From Ignavibacteria bacterium (lineage in GTDB: Bacteria > Bacteroidota > Ignavibacteria > Kapaibacteriales > Kapaibacteriaceae), in NCBI GenBank assembly GCA_016707005.1, contig JADJIQ010000001.1, forward strand, positions 432,001 through 496,000: a stretch of 64,000 nucleotides of DNA. Direction: 5' to 3'. The notes beneath the pieces were generated by a model. That model did no database searches. It was not told the DNA's origin and saw nothing but the letters and a program-made list of their open reading frames with translations. The position numbers and the translations under genes were made by a program. Below, piece by piece: positions 43,001 through 50,418 of the stretch (positions are counted from its first letter, which is position 1; each line of letters opens with the position of its first letter).

Positions 43001-43521
43001 CTGACTCTATAGTTTGTCAAGCCGATGGAGAATATTGCAAGGTCGAGTTATCCGGAGTTTGGAGTGGCACCTTAGGCACACTTACAACAGCTCCTGCTCT
43101 TGTAACCCTCGGTCAAACAGATCGTGGAATGATAAATATTGAGTCGTTTACTTGGGAGCCAACGCCCTTGCGAATACGCACTACCACCACGGATGGTGAG
43201 ATCACGGTTACCGGTCTCTGCGAAGACCCTAACGTCCGACTACTCATTGGAACTGCGAGCTCTTTCTCATTAGCAGCACGACCAAATCCAGCCTCAACTG
43301 TGATAAACATCGAGTTGGGGTTACGGGAGCCCCTTACCGTATCGATTGAACTGATCAACGAAATGGGTCAGACTGTTGTCACCTTTGTGGATGGCCAACC
43401 ATATGTAAAGGGGCTCCATTTGATCGGTGGTGATGTTTCGACAATTGCCACAGGCATGTATTTCCTGCGTGTCAGATCTGCAAAGGGCACGCTTACAAGT
43501 CGGTTGGCGATCGTCCGATAG
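40087..43521 (+). CDS. large T9SS-exported surface protein, paralogue 2
   Basis: A 1,144-residue protein with the same domain order as paralogue 1: signal peptide (LGQ), N-terminal beta domain (HLSDINSSKFPTMSASVFGF, IDGTSIVLRENNAPVTIRSF), VWA-like region (SARYKPIIVVVNRASS, LYVIEIDRE), Ig-like domain (NDQLEVGDTVEIQWTGG), propeller-like region (DINGTVYFAGEGWMPFEF), cohesin-like sandwich and T9SS tail. Most of the protein is only moderately similar to paralogue 1, but the final 140 residues are nearly identical. The conserved SPDHC and TSDCPYE/TESCPYE motifs suggest disulphides. Function is unknown. Confidence 0.8.
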   Translation: MSLMIYCSLALFLSTTIQCLGQSVHLSDINSSKFPTMSASVFGFDARHKTVLIDGTSIVLRENNAPVTIRSFRCPQSNERQRISVSIVPMDILVSVPESQRVFSSVANALLKDSCEVFIPHCYFKASEARRSYSTDSARVDSMITQQNYSQCRLLDDQIGQLTAVADSARYKPIIVVVNRASSSEGLPNDIVRRLYLSNSTLYVIEIDREANESVANACVKSGGLSIRAASYSEEDLLPIFKKIFALAQRASPCVIEWESPDHCRLEYRDVEIANTLGKTSLSYLPDTYQMALIRHEPFITAFPLDSIGSVRDTTVFVYARRGRLDVNSISSSSSDFIVSPSSFQIDEGDSIALHVQYVRRTRDWCFSRILLNTSDCPYEIVVYGNGSNESDSAFKPLRISTPSANDQLEVGDTVEIQWTGGLISDRVVLEYRLGSGTEWRLITDTAVGKRYRWRVPSAATDSGQLRIRPNLGSRRSQMVAQTRFRTYYRGFGADIDINGTVYFAGEGWMPFEFNDTVFVDEARNNAVSYILACDSKQRFQWLTRMIPLRYLMETGSLIRDDSGYVHRYGSHVHYYLPSTSEQIFADQDSLDLHQLVLDKEGHIVSFKRSGIQNNEKYMYVVKDGSNVRYEVSWFDRVTLRGREMYTAPTYGTLVDRTNHLGHIEWTFCLQSVQVSASYPQVIPDNEGGLLLIVGGQQITQIGDSLISRTSPAPQYYVIRLSPKGKLEWIKNLHVTGGNYAGAARDPKGGYIIAVKGRSVMLGSEKYGNDTSTSLLLLHLDNMADVHPMTEVAFKETENSSLLQVLQDGTVILGCQTKDSTFRGSKYSSRSIMLILSPTGEVLNVRDDIPESYSNLVVQPNGMILASGSTMSRLKILDTVVSPPDSLIDLQDQFFVAKSPYDQHSSLNVVSPIKFSSKRDITIHIRALSVSGAPGESVEVQLVVDSVANADLLTLPLAWSAQARWNSSILFPDSIVCQADGEYCKVELSGVWSGTLGTLTTAPALVTLGQTDRGMINIESFTWEPTPLRIRTTTTDGEITVTGLCEDPNVRLLIGTASSFSLAARPNPASTVINIELGLREPLTVSIELINEMGQTVVTFVDGQPYVKGLHLIGGDVSTIATGMYFLRVRSAKGTLTSRLAIVR
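43102..43521 (+). repeat. near-identical C-terminal cassette, copy 2
   Basis: Counterpart of 39086-39505. The match begins at GTAACCCTCGGTCAAACAGA and runs to the stop codon, with one short diverged patch at 43130-43152. Confidence 0.9.
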
Positions 43522-43524
43522 CGC

Positions 43525-43618
43525 GGTCCCTCGATCCTCCCTTCGGCAGGACAGGCTCCGCTCGGGATGACGCGCTCCTCTTCGCCCCTTCACCCTTTCG
43601 CCCTTTCGCCCTTTCGCC
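43525..43618. repeat. long variant of the GTCATCCCGAG element and CCCTTTCG array
   Basis: 43525-43572 is the GGTCCCTCGA...CTCGGGATGACG element with its loop enlarged by a CTTCGGCAGGACAGG-type insert. 43583-43618 holds about four CCCTTTCG octamers. They fill the space between paralogue 2 and the purD promoter. Confidence 0.8.
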
Positions 43619-43656
43619 ATCGGGCTAAAGCCCGATGCTATTCCTCCGTACCTTTG
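43618..43656 (+). promoter_or_regulatory. palindrome-linked promoter of purD
   Basis: A perfect palindrome CATCGGGCT-AA-AGCCCGATG (43618-43637), then CTATTCCTCCG, then the -7 element TACCTTTG (43649-43656). Only CACCC separates the -7 element from the purD ATG, so the message is probably leaderless. Confidence 0.65.
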
Positions 43657-43661
43657 CACCC

Positions 43662-44930
43662 ATGGAACGCATCTTACTTATCGGCTCGGGTGGACGGGAA
43701 CATGCTCTGGCAAAGGCACTCGTCGCATCAACATCATGTGAAAAACTCTGGGCGGCACCGGGGAATCCGGGGATCGAACGGGAGGCGGAATGTGTGAAGC
43801 TGAATGAGGCCGACCACGAAGCAGTAGCGAAGTTCTGCCTGAAGAACAACGTTACGCTGGTGGTGATCGGTCCGGAACAGCCACTGTCCGAAGGTCTTGC
43901 CGACTTCCTCCGCGAGGAGAACGTTGATGTGTTCGGGCCGTCAAAAGCAGCTGCTCGACTCGAATGGTCCAAGGGATTCTCCAAGGACTTCATGCTCAAA
44001 CACCACATCCCAACTGCGCCGTATCGGAGGTTCACTCCGTCAGAGCGAGCTGCTGCATTGGACCACGTGCGCATCCATACGCTGCCGGTGGTGATCAAAT
44101 ACGACGGTCTGGCAGCAGGGAAGGGTGTGGTTGTTGCCACCACCCGCGAAGAAGCTCTCGTTGCCGTGAATGATATGTTCGATGGAGCATTTGGGAGCGA
44201 TGGTGTTGTGATCGAAGGCTTCCTCACGGGCGAAGAAGCAAGTGTGTTTGCCGTGTGTGACGGTCGCGATTTTGTTCTGCTTGCCCCAGCTCAGGATCAT
44301 AAGCGCATAGGTGACGGCGACACAGGCAAGAATACGGGTGGTATGGGTGCCTATGCTCCGACACAGGTCGTAACCCCGGAGATCCTCGCCACAGTTCGAA
44401 CGCGGATTGTGAAGCCAGTTCTTGATGGTATGCGGGAAGCAGGAAGCCCCTTCATCGGATGTCTGTTTGTTGGATTGATGATCGATGGTGCAGAGGTGAA
44501 CGTGGTAGAGTTCAATGCACGCTTCGGCGACCCAGAGACGCAGGTCGTGATGAGTGTCTTGAATGCAGATGTTGCAGCACTGTTCGCATCGGCAGCTCGC
44601 GGCGCGATCGATGCTGCCACTATTCGCACTGTGGCCATGGGCTATGCATGTAACGTGGTCCTTGCATCAGAAGGCTATCCCGACGAGTATCGTAAGGGGC
44701 TCCCCATCGCCGGTATCGATGAGGCAGAGGCCGATCCGCATGTAACGGTGTACCATGCCGGCACAACGAATCTCAATGACACACTTGTTACGAATGGGGG
44801 ACGTGTGTTGGGTGTAACAGCCACCGCTGATACACTTGCTAACGCAGTTCGACGTTCGTACGATGCGTGCGCAAAGATCTCGTTCACTGGCAAGACGCAT
44901 CGCTCTGATATTGCAGCAAAAGCACTATGA
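43662..44930 (+). CDS. purD: phosphoribosylamine-glycine ligase
   Basis: A 422-residue GAR synthetase that joins glycine to 5-phosphoribosylamine with ATP in purine synthesis. Domain markers in order: N-domain ERILLIGSGGREHALAKALV and WAAPGNPGI; VIGPEQPLSEGLADFL near 76; ATP-grasp PVVIKYDGLAAGKGVVV near 140 and GEEASVFAVCDG near 200; AQDHKRIGDGDTGKNTGGMG near 220; the metal-binding NVVEFNARFGDPETQVV near 285. All are intact and length is normal. The ATG at 43662 begins MERILLIGS; an in-frame ATG at 43635 would lie inside the promoter palindrome. It overlaps the next gene by 4 bp. Confidence 0.97.
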   Translation: MERILLIGSGGREHALAKALVASTSCEKLWAAPGNPGIEREAECVKLNEADHEAVAKFCLKNNVTLVVIGPEQPLSEGLADFLREENVDVFGPSKAAARLEWSKGFSKDFMLKHHIPTAPYRRFTPSERAAALDHVRIHTLPVVIKYDGLAAGKGVVVATTREEALVAVNDMFDGAFGSDGVVIEGFLTGEEASVFAVCDGRDFVLLAPAQDHKRIGDGDTGKNTGGMGAYAPTQVVTPEILATVRTRIVKPVLDGMREAGSPFIGCLFVGLMIDGAEVNVVEFNARFGDPETQVVMSVLNADVAALFASAARGAIDAATIRTVAMGYACNVVLASEGYPDEYRKGLPIAGIDEAEADPHVTVYHAGTTNLNDTLVTNGGRVLGVTATADTLANAVRRSYDACAKISFTGKTHRSDIAAKAL

Positions 44931-45844
44931 AGATCCTCGTAACCGGCGGCGCCGGCTTCATCGGTTCACATATCGCAGAAACATACCTCGCCGCAGGGCA
45001 TGATGTGACCATCGTTGATGACCTCTCTATGGGGTCGCGGGAAAACGTCCCTGATGGTGCGCAGTTCGTTGAGCTCGACATCACAACCGACGCCTTTACG
45101 CAGTTCGTCATGGACGAACGGTTCGACGCTATCAATCATCACGCCGCCCACATGGAACTCCGCGTCAGCGTTGAGAAACCCGTGCACGATGCGTCGATCA
45201 ACATCCTTGGGTCGCTCCGACTCCTCGAAGCCGCCCGCAGATCCGGCGTACAACACGTGATCCTTGCGTCCACAACGGCTGTACTTGGTGAGTTCACCCA
45301 ACTCCCGGCAACCGAATCCCATCCTGTGAGACCCATCGCCCCCTACGGAGTCTCGAAACGGTCGATGGAACTCTATGCCGACTACGAACACACCGTTCAC
45401 GGCATGAGCATCTCCATCCTCCGATACACCAACGTCTACGGTCCGAGGCAGAATCCAAATGGTGAATCCGGTGTGATCGCCATCTTCCTCGAAAAATTCT
45501 TGAAGGGGGCTATCCCCACGATTCATGGTGACGGATCGCAGGAACGCGACTACCTCCATGTGGCGGATGTAGCATGCGCCAATCTCGCCGCTCTTGACGC
45601 GCGGGTGCAGGGGATCTATCACGTATGTAGCAACAGTGCCGCAAGCGTCAACGATGTGGTTCGTATGCTCAGAACAGCCCTAGGCACTGATGCAGAGGTT
45701 ATACACGGTCCAGCTAAGCCGGGAGATCCGGCCAAGACCCGAGGGTCTCATGCGGCATTCTCTGCCCTTACCGGGTGGCATCCTGTAACTCCGTTGGAAG
45801 AGGGGATCCGTACTACTGCTGAGTGGTTTCGAACGAGGCAGTGA
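44927..45844 (+). CDS. NAD-dependent nucleotide-sugar epimerase (GalE-like)
   Basis: A 305-residue extended short-chain dehydrogenase. The NAD-binding motif GGAGFIGS is at residues 7-14, Asp31-Asp32 follow the second strand, and the active site is Ser115-Thr116-Thr117 with Tyr140-x3-Lys144 (YGVSK). NVYGPRQNP and GSQERDYLHVADVA are typical of UDP-glucose/UDP-N-acetylglucosamine 4-epimerases. The exact sugar cannot be fixed. It makes precursors for surface polysaccharide. ATGA overlap couples it to purD, an unusual partner. A hairpin follows the stop. Confidence 0.88.
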   Translation: MKILVTGGAGFIGSHIAETYLAAGHDVTIVDDLSMGSRENVPDGAQFVELDITTDAFTQFVMDERFDAINHHAAHMELRVSVEKPVHDASINILGSLRLLEAARRSGVQHVILASTTAVLGEFTQLPATESHPVRPIAPYGVSKRSMELYADYEHTVHGMSISILRYTNVYGPRQNPNGESGVIAIFLEKFLKGAIPTIHGDGSQERDYLHVADVACANLAALDARVQGIYHVCSNSAASVNDVVRMLRTALGTDAEVIHGPAKPGDPAKTRGSHAAFSALTGWHPVTPLEEGIRTTAEWFRTRQ

Positions 45845-45867
45845 ACCTTTCTTGCGAAGAAAAGGTT
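45844..45867 (+). terminator. hairpin after the epimerase gene
   Basis: AACCTTTCTT-GCG-AAGAAAAGGTT forms a 10-bp stem with one bulge beginning at the TGA stop. It is not followed by a T run, so efficiency as an intrinsic terminator is uncertain. Confidence 0.4.
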
Positions 45868-45921
45868 TGAAGAAACATCTGCACAATGACCTATCCGTTT
45901 TTTCACGTCGCCGTCTCCTAT

Positions 45922-45929
45922 TAACTTTG
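45922..45929 (+). promoter_or_regulatory. -7 element TAACTTTG of the respiratory operon
   Basis: A perfect TAnnTTTG match. A T-rich TTTTTTC tract lies about 17-20 nt upstream in the -33 position. Transcription should start near 45935 and serve the cytochrome c/cox genes. Confidence 0.55.
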
Positions 45930-45970
45930 GGGATTGGGCCGGATACATCTTAACGATGAGGTTGGTGAAC

Positions 45971-46504
45971 ATGCAGAAGTTTGGATCCCGCGTTGTAGTT
46001 GTTGGTTTGTCGATCGTTGCCGCTGTGACCCTCACCGCGTGTAACGTACAAGGGTTCTTCACCGATCTTCAGGACGATCCCGTGTGGGTCGATCCAAATG
46101 CCGCAGCAGCAGCTGCAGCAGGCACCGCCGACGCCGGCGGACCGGGCAAGGCCGTCTACGGACGGATCTGTGCCGCCTGCCACCTTGGCAGCGGGAAGGG
46201 AGTCCCCGGAAACAACATCCCAGCCCTTGCCGGTTCGGCATTGGCAACAGGGGATGCAGGAAAACCGATCAGCATCGTGCTGCATGGGTTCCGTGGCCCT
46301 ATCGAACGTAATGGCGTTCAGATCAACGGTCAGATGGCCGCTTGGAAGGATCAGCTCAGCGATCAAGAGATCGCCGATGTGCTGACGTATGTACGCAGTG
46401 CGTTCGGGAATGCCGGCGCTGCGGTAACACCGGACGAAGTCAAGACGATCCGCGAGGCAACTGCCTCCCGCACGCAGCCCTTCACTGAAGCTGAGCTGCC
46501 GTAA
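45971..46504 (+). CDS. membrane-anchored monohaem cytochrome c lipoprotein
   Basis: A 177-residue lipoprotein (lipobox TLTAC, Cys24). An Ala/Gly-rich linker leads to one class I cytochrome c domain: haem motif CAACH (Cys67, Cys70, His71) and axial Met122 in NGQMAAW. A C-terminal extension of about 30 residues follows. As first gene of the oxidase operon it probably carries electrons from alternative complex III to the CuA site. This replaces the cytochrome domain that caa3 oxidases carry fused to subunit II. An upstream ATG at 45956 is possible; 45971 gives the better signal peptide. Confidence 0.88.
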   Translation: MQKFGSRVVVVGLSIVAAVTLTACNVQGFFTDLQDDPVWVDPNAAAAAAAGTADAGGPGKAVYGRICAACHLGSGKGVPGNNIPALAGSALATGDAGKPISIVLHGFRGPIERNGVQINGQMAAWKDQLSDQEIADVLTYVRSAFGNAGAAVTPDEVKTIREATASRTQPFTEAELP

Positions 46505-46543
46505 TCTCCTTTCGAAAATTTTCCTCCTCGGAGTCTTTATCCA

Positions 46544-47386
46544 ATGGGCGATATCCTTCACGTCTTAGACATGCTTGCGTGGTTCCCGGAGAACATCTCC
46601 ACGTTCGGTGCGGAACTCGACAGCTTGTTCGCCATCATCTACTGGGTGAGCGTGGCGATCTTCTTCCTCACCTTCGGTATCCTCGGATATTTCCTCGTGA
46701 AATACCGCTATAGCCCGGACCGGAAGGGGTATAACTACCACGGCAATAACATCGTAGAGATCACGTGGACCATTCTTCCAACGTTCCTCTTTGCTGCCAT
46801 CGGACTTTACTCCGATGACATTTGGGAACGCACCAAGTACTCCAAGCGTGTACCAACTGCCGATGTTGAGATCCTCGTCCTCGGAAAGCAGTTCGGATGG
46901 CTGTTCATGTATCCGGGTGCCGATGGGTCGTTCGGGCGCAATGCCTACAACGATCGCACTGCTCGGTCTCTGATGACGGCAACCAATCCGTTCGGGATCG
47001 ACTCAACGGACCCTGCCGGAGCCGATGACTTCATTACAGAGAATCAATTCCGCGTCCCGGTAAACTCCAATGTTGTGGTACGGGGCTCCTCAATAGACGT
47101 GCTTCACAGCTTCTTCCTTCCGCACGCCCGTGTGAAGCAAGACGTTGTTCCGGGCACATGGATGAACATCTGGTTCAACCTGTTCAAGACAGGGAAGTAT
47201 GAACTTGCTTGTGCTGAACTCTGCGGCGGCGGACACTACGCCATGCGCGCTGAGTATCAAGTGATGAGCAAGGCCGGCTACGACACGTGGCTGGATACCA
47301 AGAACGCAGAGGTGAAAGCTGCACGGTCACCTCAACCAGCACCGACCGCTCCTGCGGACACGGCTGCCGTAGCATCCCTCCGTTAA
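46544..47386 (+). CDS. coxB: cytochrome c oxidase subunit II
   Basis: A 280-residue subunit with two membrane helices (about residues 28-52 and 73-92) and a periplasmic cupredoxin domain. The CuA site is complete: His188 (VLHSFF), Cys223, Glu225, Cys227, His231 and Met234 (CAELCGGGHYAM). An insert at about 125-165 (YNDRTARSLMTATNPF and DPAGADDF) lengthens the domain. There is no fused cytochrome c; the separate lipoprotein cytochrome upstream probably takes that role. The C-terminus is Ala/Pro-rich. It lies directly upstream of coxA. Confidence 0.97.
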   Translation: MGDILHVLDMLAWFPENISTFGAELDSLFAIIYWVSVAIFFLTFGILGYFLVKYRYSPDRKGYNYHGNNIVEITWTILPTFLFAAIGLYSDDIWERTKYSKRVPTADVEILVLGKQFGWLFMYPGADGSFGRNAYNDRTARSLMTATNPFGIDSTDPAGADDFITENQFRVPVNSNVVVRGSSIDVLHSFFLPHARVKQDVVPGTWMNIWFNLFKTGKYELACAELCGGGHYAMRAEYQVMSKAGYDTWLDTKNAEVKAARSPQPAPTAPADTAAVASLR

Positions 47387-47413
47387 TACACAGCGAAACT
47401 GGAGACCTATATA

Positions 47414-49234
47414 ATGAGCACTGCAGATCACGCACATCATCACGAACTTCCGTGGTATCGCAAATACGTATTCTCAACGGACCACAAGGTGATCGCGAAG
47501 CAGTTCCTGCTTTCGTCGCTCTTCTTCCTGTTCGTTGGTGGTGCGTTTGCGCTCTTCATTCGCTGGCAGCTGGCCTATCCGGGCACGCCGATCCCTGTGA
47601 TCGGTTCGATCCTCCCGGCTACATGGGTCACAGAACCGGGCAGTGGTATCATCACGCCGGAATTCTACGCCCAGCTCCTTACCATGCACGGTTCGATCAT
47701 GATCTTCTTTGTGATCATTCCGTTTGCCGTGGGCATGTTCGGCAACTTCTGCATCCCGCTGATGATCGGCACGGATGATATGGCGTTGCCACGATTGAAC
47801 ATGTGGTCGTTCTGGCTCGTACCGCCTGCCGGACTCATTATGATGGCTGGCTTCTTTACCGAAACCGGATATGCGGCTGCAGGCTGGACGAGTTATCCGC
47901 CGTTGTCGGCCATGACCGGACTTCCAACGTTCACGATCTCGGGCCAGACATTGTGGCTCATCAGCGTCTTCCTTGTTGGATTCTCATCCATCATGGGCGC
48001 CGTGAACTACGTTACCACCGTGCTGAACAAGCGCGCTAAGGGAATGAAGTTGTTCGATATGCCCCTTACCGTTTGGGCATTGTTCATCACCGCCATCATC
48101 ATCACGCTTGGTACACCGGTTCTTGCGGCCGGTCTTGCGATGTTGTTCATGGACAACTTCCTTCATACAAGCTTCTTCCTTCCGGACAATCTGGTCACCA
48201 GCTCAAAGTACTTCGGTGGTGGTCAACCGGTTCTGTTCCAACACGTGTTCTGGTTCTACTCGCACCCGGCTGTGTACATCATGATCCTGCCGCTCATGGG
48301 TGTGGTATCTGATGTGATGGCAACGTTCTCTCGTAAGCCGATCTACGGGTACAAGGCGATGGTCTTTGCCATTGCAGGCATTGCGTTCCTTGGCTTCATC
48401 GTGTGGGGTCACCACATGTTCCAGTCGGGCATGAATCCATTGCTCGGCACAACCTTCATGTTGTCCACCATTGTCATCGCCGTTCCATCGTCGATCAAGG
48501 TCTTCAACTGGCTCGGAACGCTCTGGCGCGGGAACATCAAGTTCACCGCAGCTATGTTGAATGCGCTAGCCTTTGTGTCGATGTTCATCATCGGTGGACT
48601 CTCTGGCGTCTTCATGGCATCGGCACCGGTTGACATCTACATTCACGACACGTACTTCATCGTAGCACACATCCACTACGTTCTCTTTGGCGGATCGCTC
48701 TTCGGGATCTTTGCCGGTATCTATTACTGGTATCCAAAGATGTTCGGGAAGATGCTCAACGAGTCGTGGGGTCGCAAGCACTTCTACTGGTCATTCGTTA
48801 CGTTCAACCTCACGTTCTTCCCGATGCACATCCTCGGCGTTGGCGGTCACATGCGTCGTATCTATGACCCGAATGTGTACGACTTCCTCAAGGGGCTTGG
48901 TGGTGTGAACGAATTCGTCACCATCGCAGCTATCGCGCTTGGATTCTCACAGCTCATTCTTGTCTTCAACGTGTTGTGGTCGCTCAAGTTCGGCAAGAAG
49001 GCACCGCGCAACCCATGGCGTGCCAACACCCTCGAGTGGGCAGCACCGGCACATCCTGGTCACGGCAACTTCGATACCGACATCACGGTGTATCGCGGAC
49101 CGTACGAGTATGGTGTTGAAGGACGTGATCTTGACTACTGGCCGCAATGGGAACCAGGGAAGTCGATCTCGATCCATCACCACACTGTAGCAGTAACAGA
49201 CGAGAACGATACACGCACATTCGGCGCGCACTAA
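47414..49234 (+). CDS. coxA: cytochrome c oxidase subunit I, A2 type
   Basis: A 606-residue haem-copper oxidase core. Haem a ligands are His92 and His421, haem a3 ligand His419, and CuB ligands His284, His333 and His334. Tyr288 would form the His-Tyr cross-link (WFYSHPAVY). The helix VI Glu of A1 enzymes is absent and replaced by the Tyr282-Ser283 pair, the hallmark of A2 oxidases. Lys362 (SIKVFNW) marks the K channel, and the GTDDMALPRLN loop keeps the D-channel acid. The C-terminal 70 residues are a hydrophilic tail. It reduces O2 to water while pumping protons. Confidence 0.98.
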   Translation: MSTADHAHHHELPWYRKYVFSTDHKVIAKQFLLSSLFFLFVGGAFALFIRWQLAYPGTPIPVIGSILPATWVTEPGSGIITPEFYAQLLTMHGSIMIFFVIIPFAVGMFGNFCIPLMIGTDDMALPRLNMWSFWLVPPAGLIMMAGFFTETGYAAAGWTSYPPLSAMTGLPTFTISGQTLWLISVFLVGFSSIMGAVNYVTTVLNKRAKGMKLFDMPLTVWALFITAIIITLGTPVLAAGLAMLFMDNFLHTSFFLPDNLVTSSKYFGGGQPVLFQHVFWFYSHPAVYIMILPLMGVVSDVMATFSRKPIYGYKAMVFAIAGIAFLGFIVWGHHMFQSGMNPLLGTTFMLSTIVIAVPSSIKVFNWLGTLWRGNIKFTAAMLNALAFVSMFIIGGLSGVFMASAPVDIYIHDTYFIVAHIHYVLFGGSLFGIFAGIYYWYPKMFGKMLNESWGRKHFYWSFVTFNLTFFPMHILGVGGHMRRIYDPNVYDFLKGLGGVNEFVTIAAIALGFSQLILVFNVLWSLKFGKKAPRNPWRANTLEWAAPAHPGHGNFDTDITVYRGPYEYGVEGRDLDYWPQWEPGKSISIHHHTVAVTDENDTRTFGAH

Positions 49235-49240
49235 CGAACA

Positions 49241-50416
49241 ATGACCTCTAACGCAGCACCAACACGGAACCTTCGCATGCTCAACATCGTGAGTATTGCG
49301 CTGTGCGTTCTAACGTTCGGTCTGATCGTTTGGGGAGCGCATGTGAACACAACGCGCAGCGGAATGGCATTCCCTGATTGGCCTACATCGAACCTTGCTC
49401 CGATGATCACCTATCAGCCGTCGGAGTGGCTTTGGGCAAAGGATCGGTTCTGGGAGCACGGTCACCGACTCTTCGCAAGTCTTGTTGGACTTGTGACAAC
49501 GGTGGTCCTGATCTTGGCCGTTCGGATCACACCTGTAGATGCTCGTCCGCACCGTGCCATTGGTATCGTTGTGGGCGTGGTTCTCGCCACGATCATCACA
49601 GCCATCTTTGGACTCAACCTCATGCCTCCCGGCTTCATGGAAGTCTTCATGATCGGACTTGGTGTGTTGTTAACGGCATTTCTTGTGAAGGCGGCAAAAG
49701 CCCCTTCTCAGAGCCGATTGGTGTGGTTGTCACTTGCTGCATTTGTGGGTGTGTGTTTGCAGGGAACGTTCGGTGGGTATACCGTCCGAAACAATCTTCC
49801 TGACTGGACATCCACAACACACGGTGTGTTGGCTGAGATCTTCTTGATGATCATCATCGGCATAGCCTTGCTTTCTTCGTCGTCGTGGAATGCGAAGCGT
49901 GCACAGCCGTCGGTTCGGTCGTTCACCATGAGTGTTGTTGCCCTTACCTGGGGCTTGACCTTCTTGCAATTCGTGCTTGGTGCTCTTACTCGTCACACCG
50001 ATGCATGGGGTGTGAGTGTGACCTTCCCGCAGTGGAGTGAAGACGGTTTCCTTCCGTCGCCTGATCTGTGGCAACACGCCCAGGTCACCATTCATTTCTT
50101 GCACAGAACAACGGCATATCTCGTTGCCTTCTTCGTGATCCTGCAGTACTTCATCGTTCGCAGGGACGGGGCTCCTCGTGATGTTCGTCGGTCTTCCATG
50201 TTTGCAGCACTACTTGTTCTGGTTCAAGTCTTCCTTGGTGCGATGATCCTCTGGACCTATCGTGGCGAGCTTGTAACCACCTTGCATGTGATGACCGGTG
50301 TGGTCCTTGTGATCCTCAACACCATTACGATGTACTCCACGTTCCGCAGGCCCCTTACCCAACCATCGCCAAATGCGATGTCTGGTGGTGTAGTGGCAGG
50401 GCAGGGGGGACATTGA
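49241..50416 (+). CDS. ctaA: haem A synthase (COX15/CtaA)
   Basis: A 391-residue eight-helix membrane protein that oxidises the C8 methyl of haem O to make haem A. Typical features: WGAHVNTTRSGMAFPDWP in the first loop, EHGHRLFASLVG with the haem-binding His near residue 73, the paired half (LQFVLGALTRHTDAWGVSVT) near 240 and FLHRTTAYLV near 285. Its stop overlaps the start region of ctaB and it begins 6 bp after coxA, so supply of haem A is coupled to the oxidase. Confidence 0.95.
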   Translation: MTSNAAPTRNLRMLNIVSIALCVLTFGLIVWGAHVNTTRSGMAFPDWPTSNLAPMITYQPSEWLWAKDRFWEHGHRLFASLVGLVTTVVLILAVRITPVDARPHRAIGIVVGVVLATIITAIFGLNLMPPGFMEVFMIGLGVLLTAFLVKAAKAPSQSRLVWLSLAAFVGVCLQGTFGGYTVRNNLPDWTSTTHGVLAEIFLMIIIGIALLSSSSWNAKRAQPSVRSFTMSVVALTWGLTFLQFVLGALTRHTDAWGVSVTFPQWSEDGFLPSPDLWQHAQVTIHFLHRTTAYLVAFFVILQYFIVRRDGAPRDVRRSSMFAALLVLVQVFLGAMILWTYRGELVTTLHVMTGVVLVILNTITMYSTFRRPLTQPSPNAMSGGVVAGQGGH

Positions 50417-50418
50417 GC

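Noticed and set aside
44966..45622. 218-codon open frame antisense to the epimerase
   Set aside because: Shadow of a well-conserved gene; no independent coding evidence.
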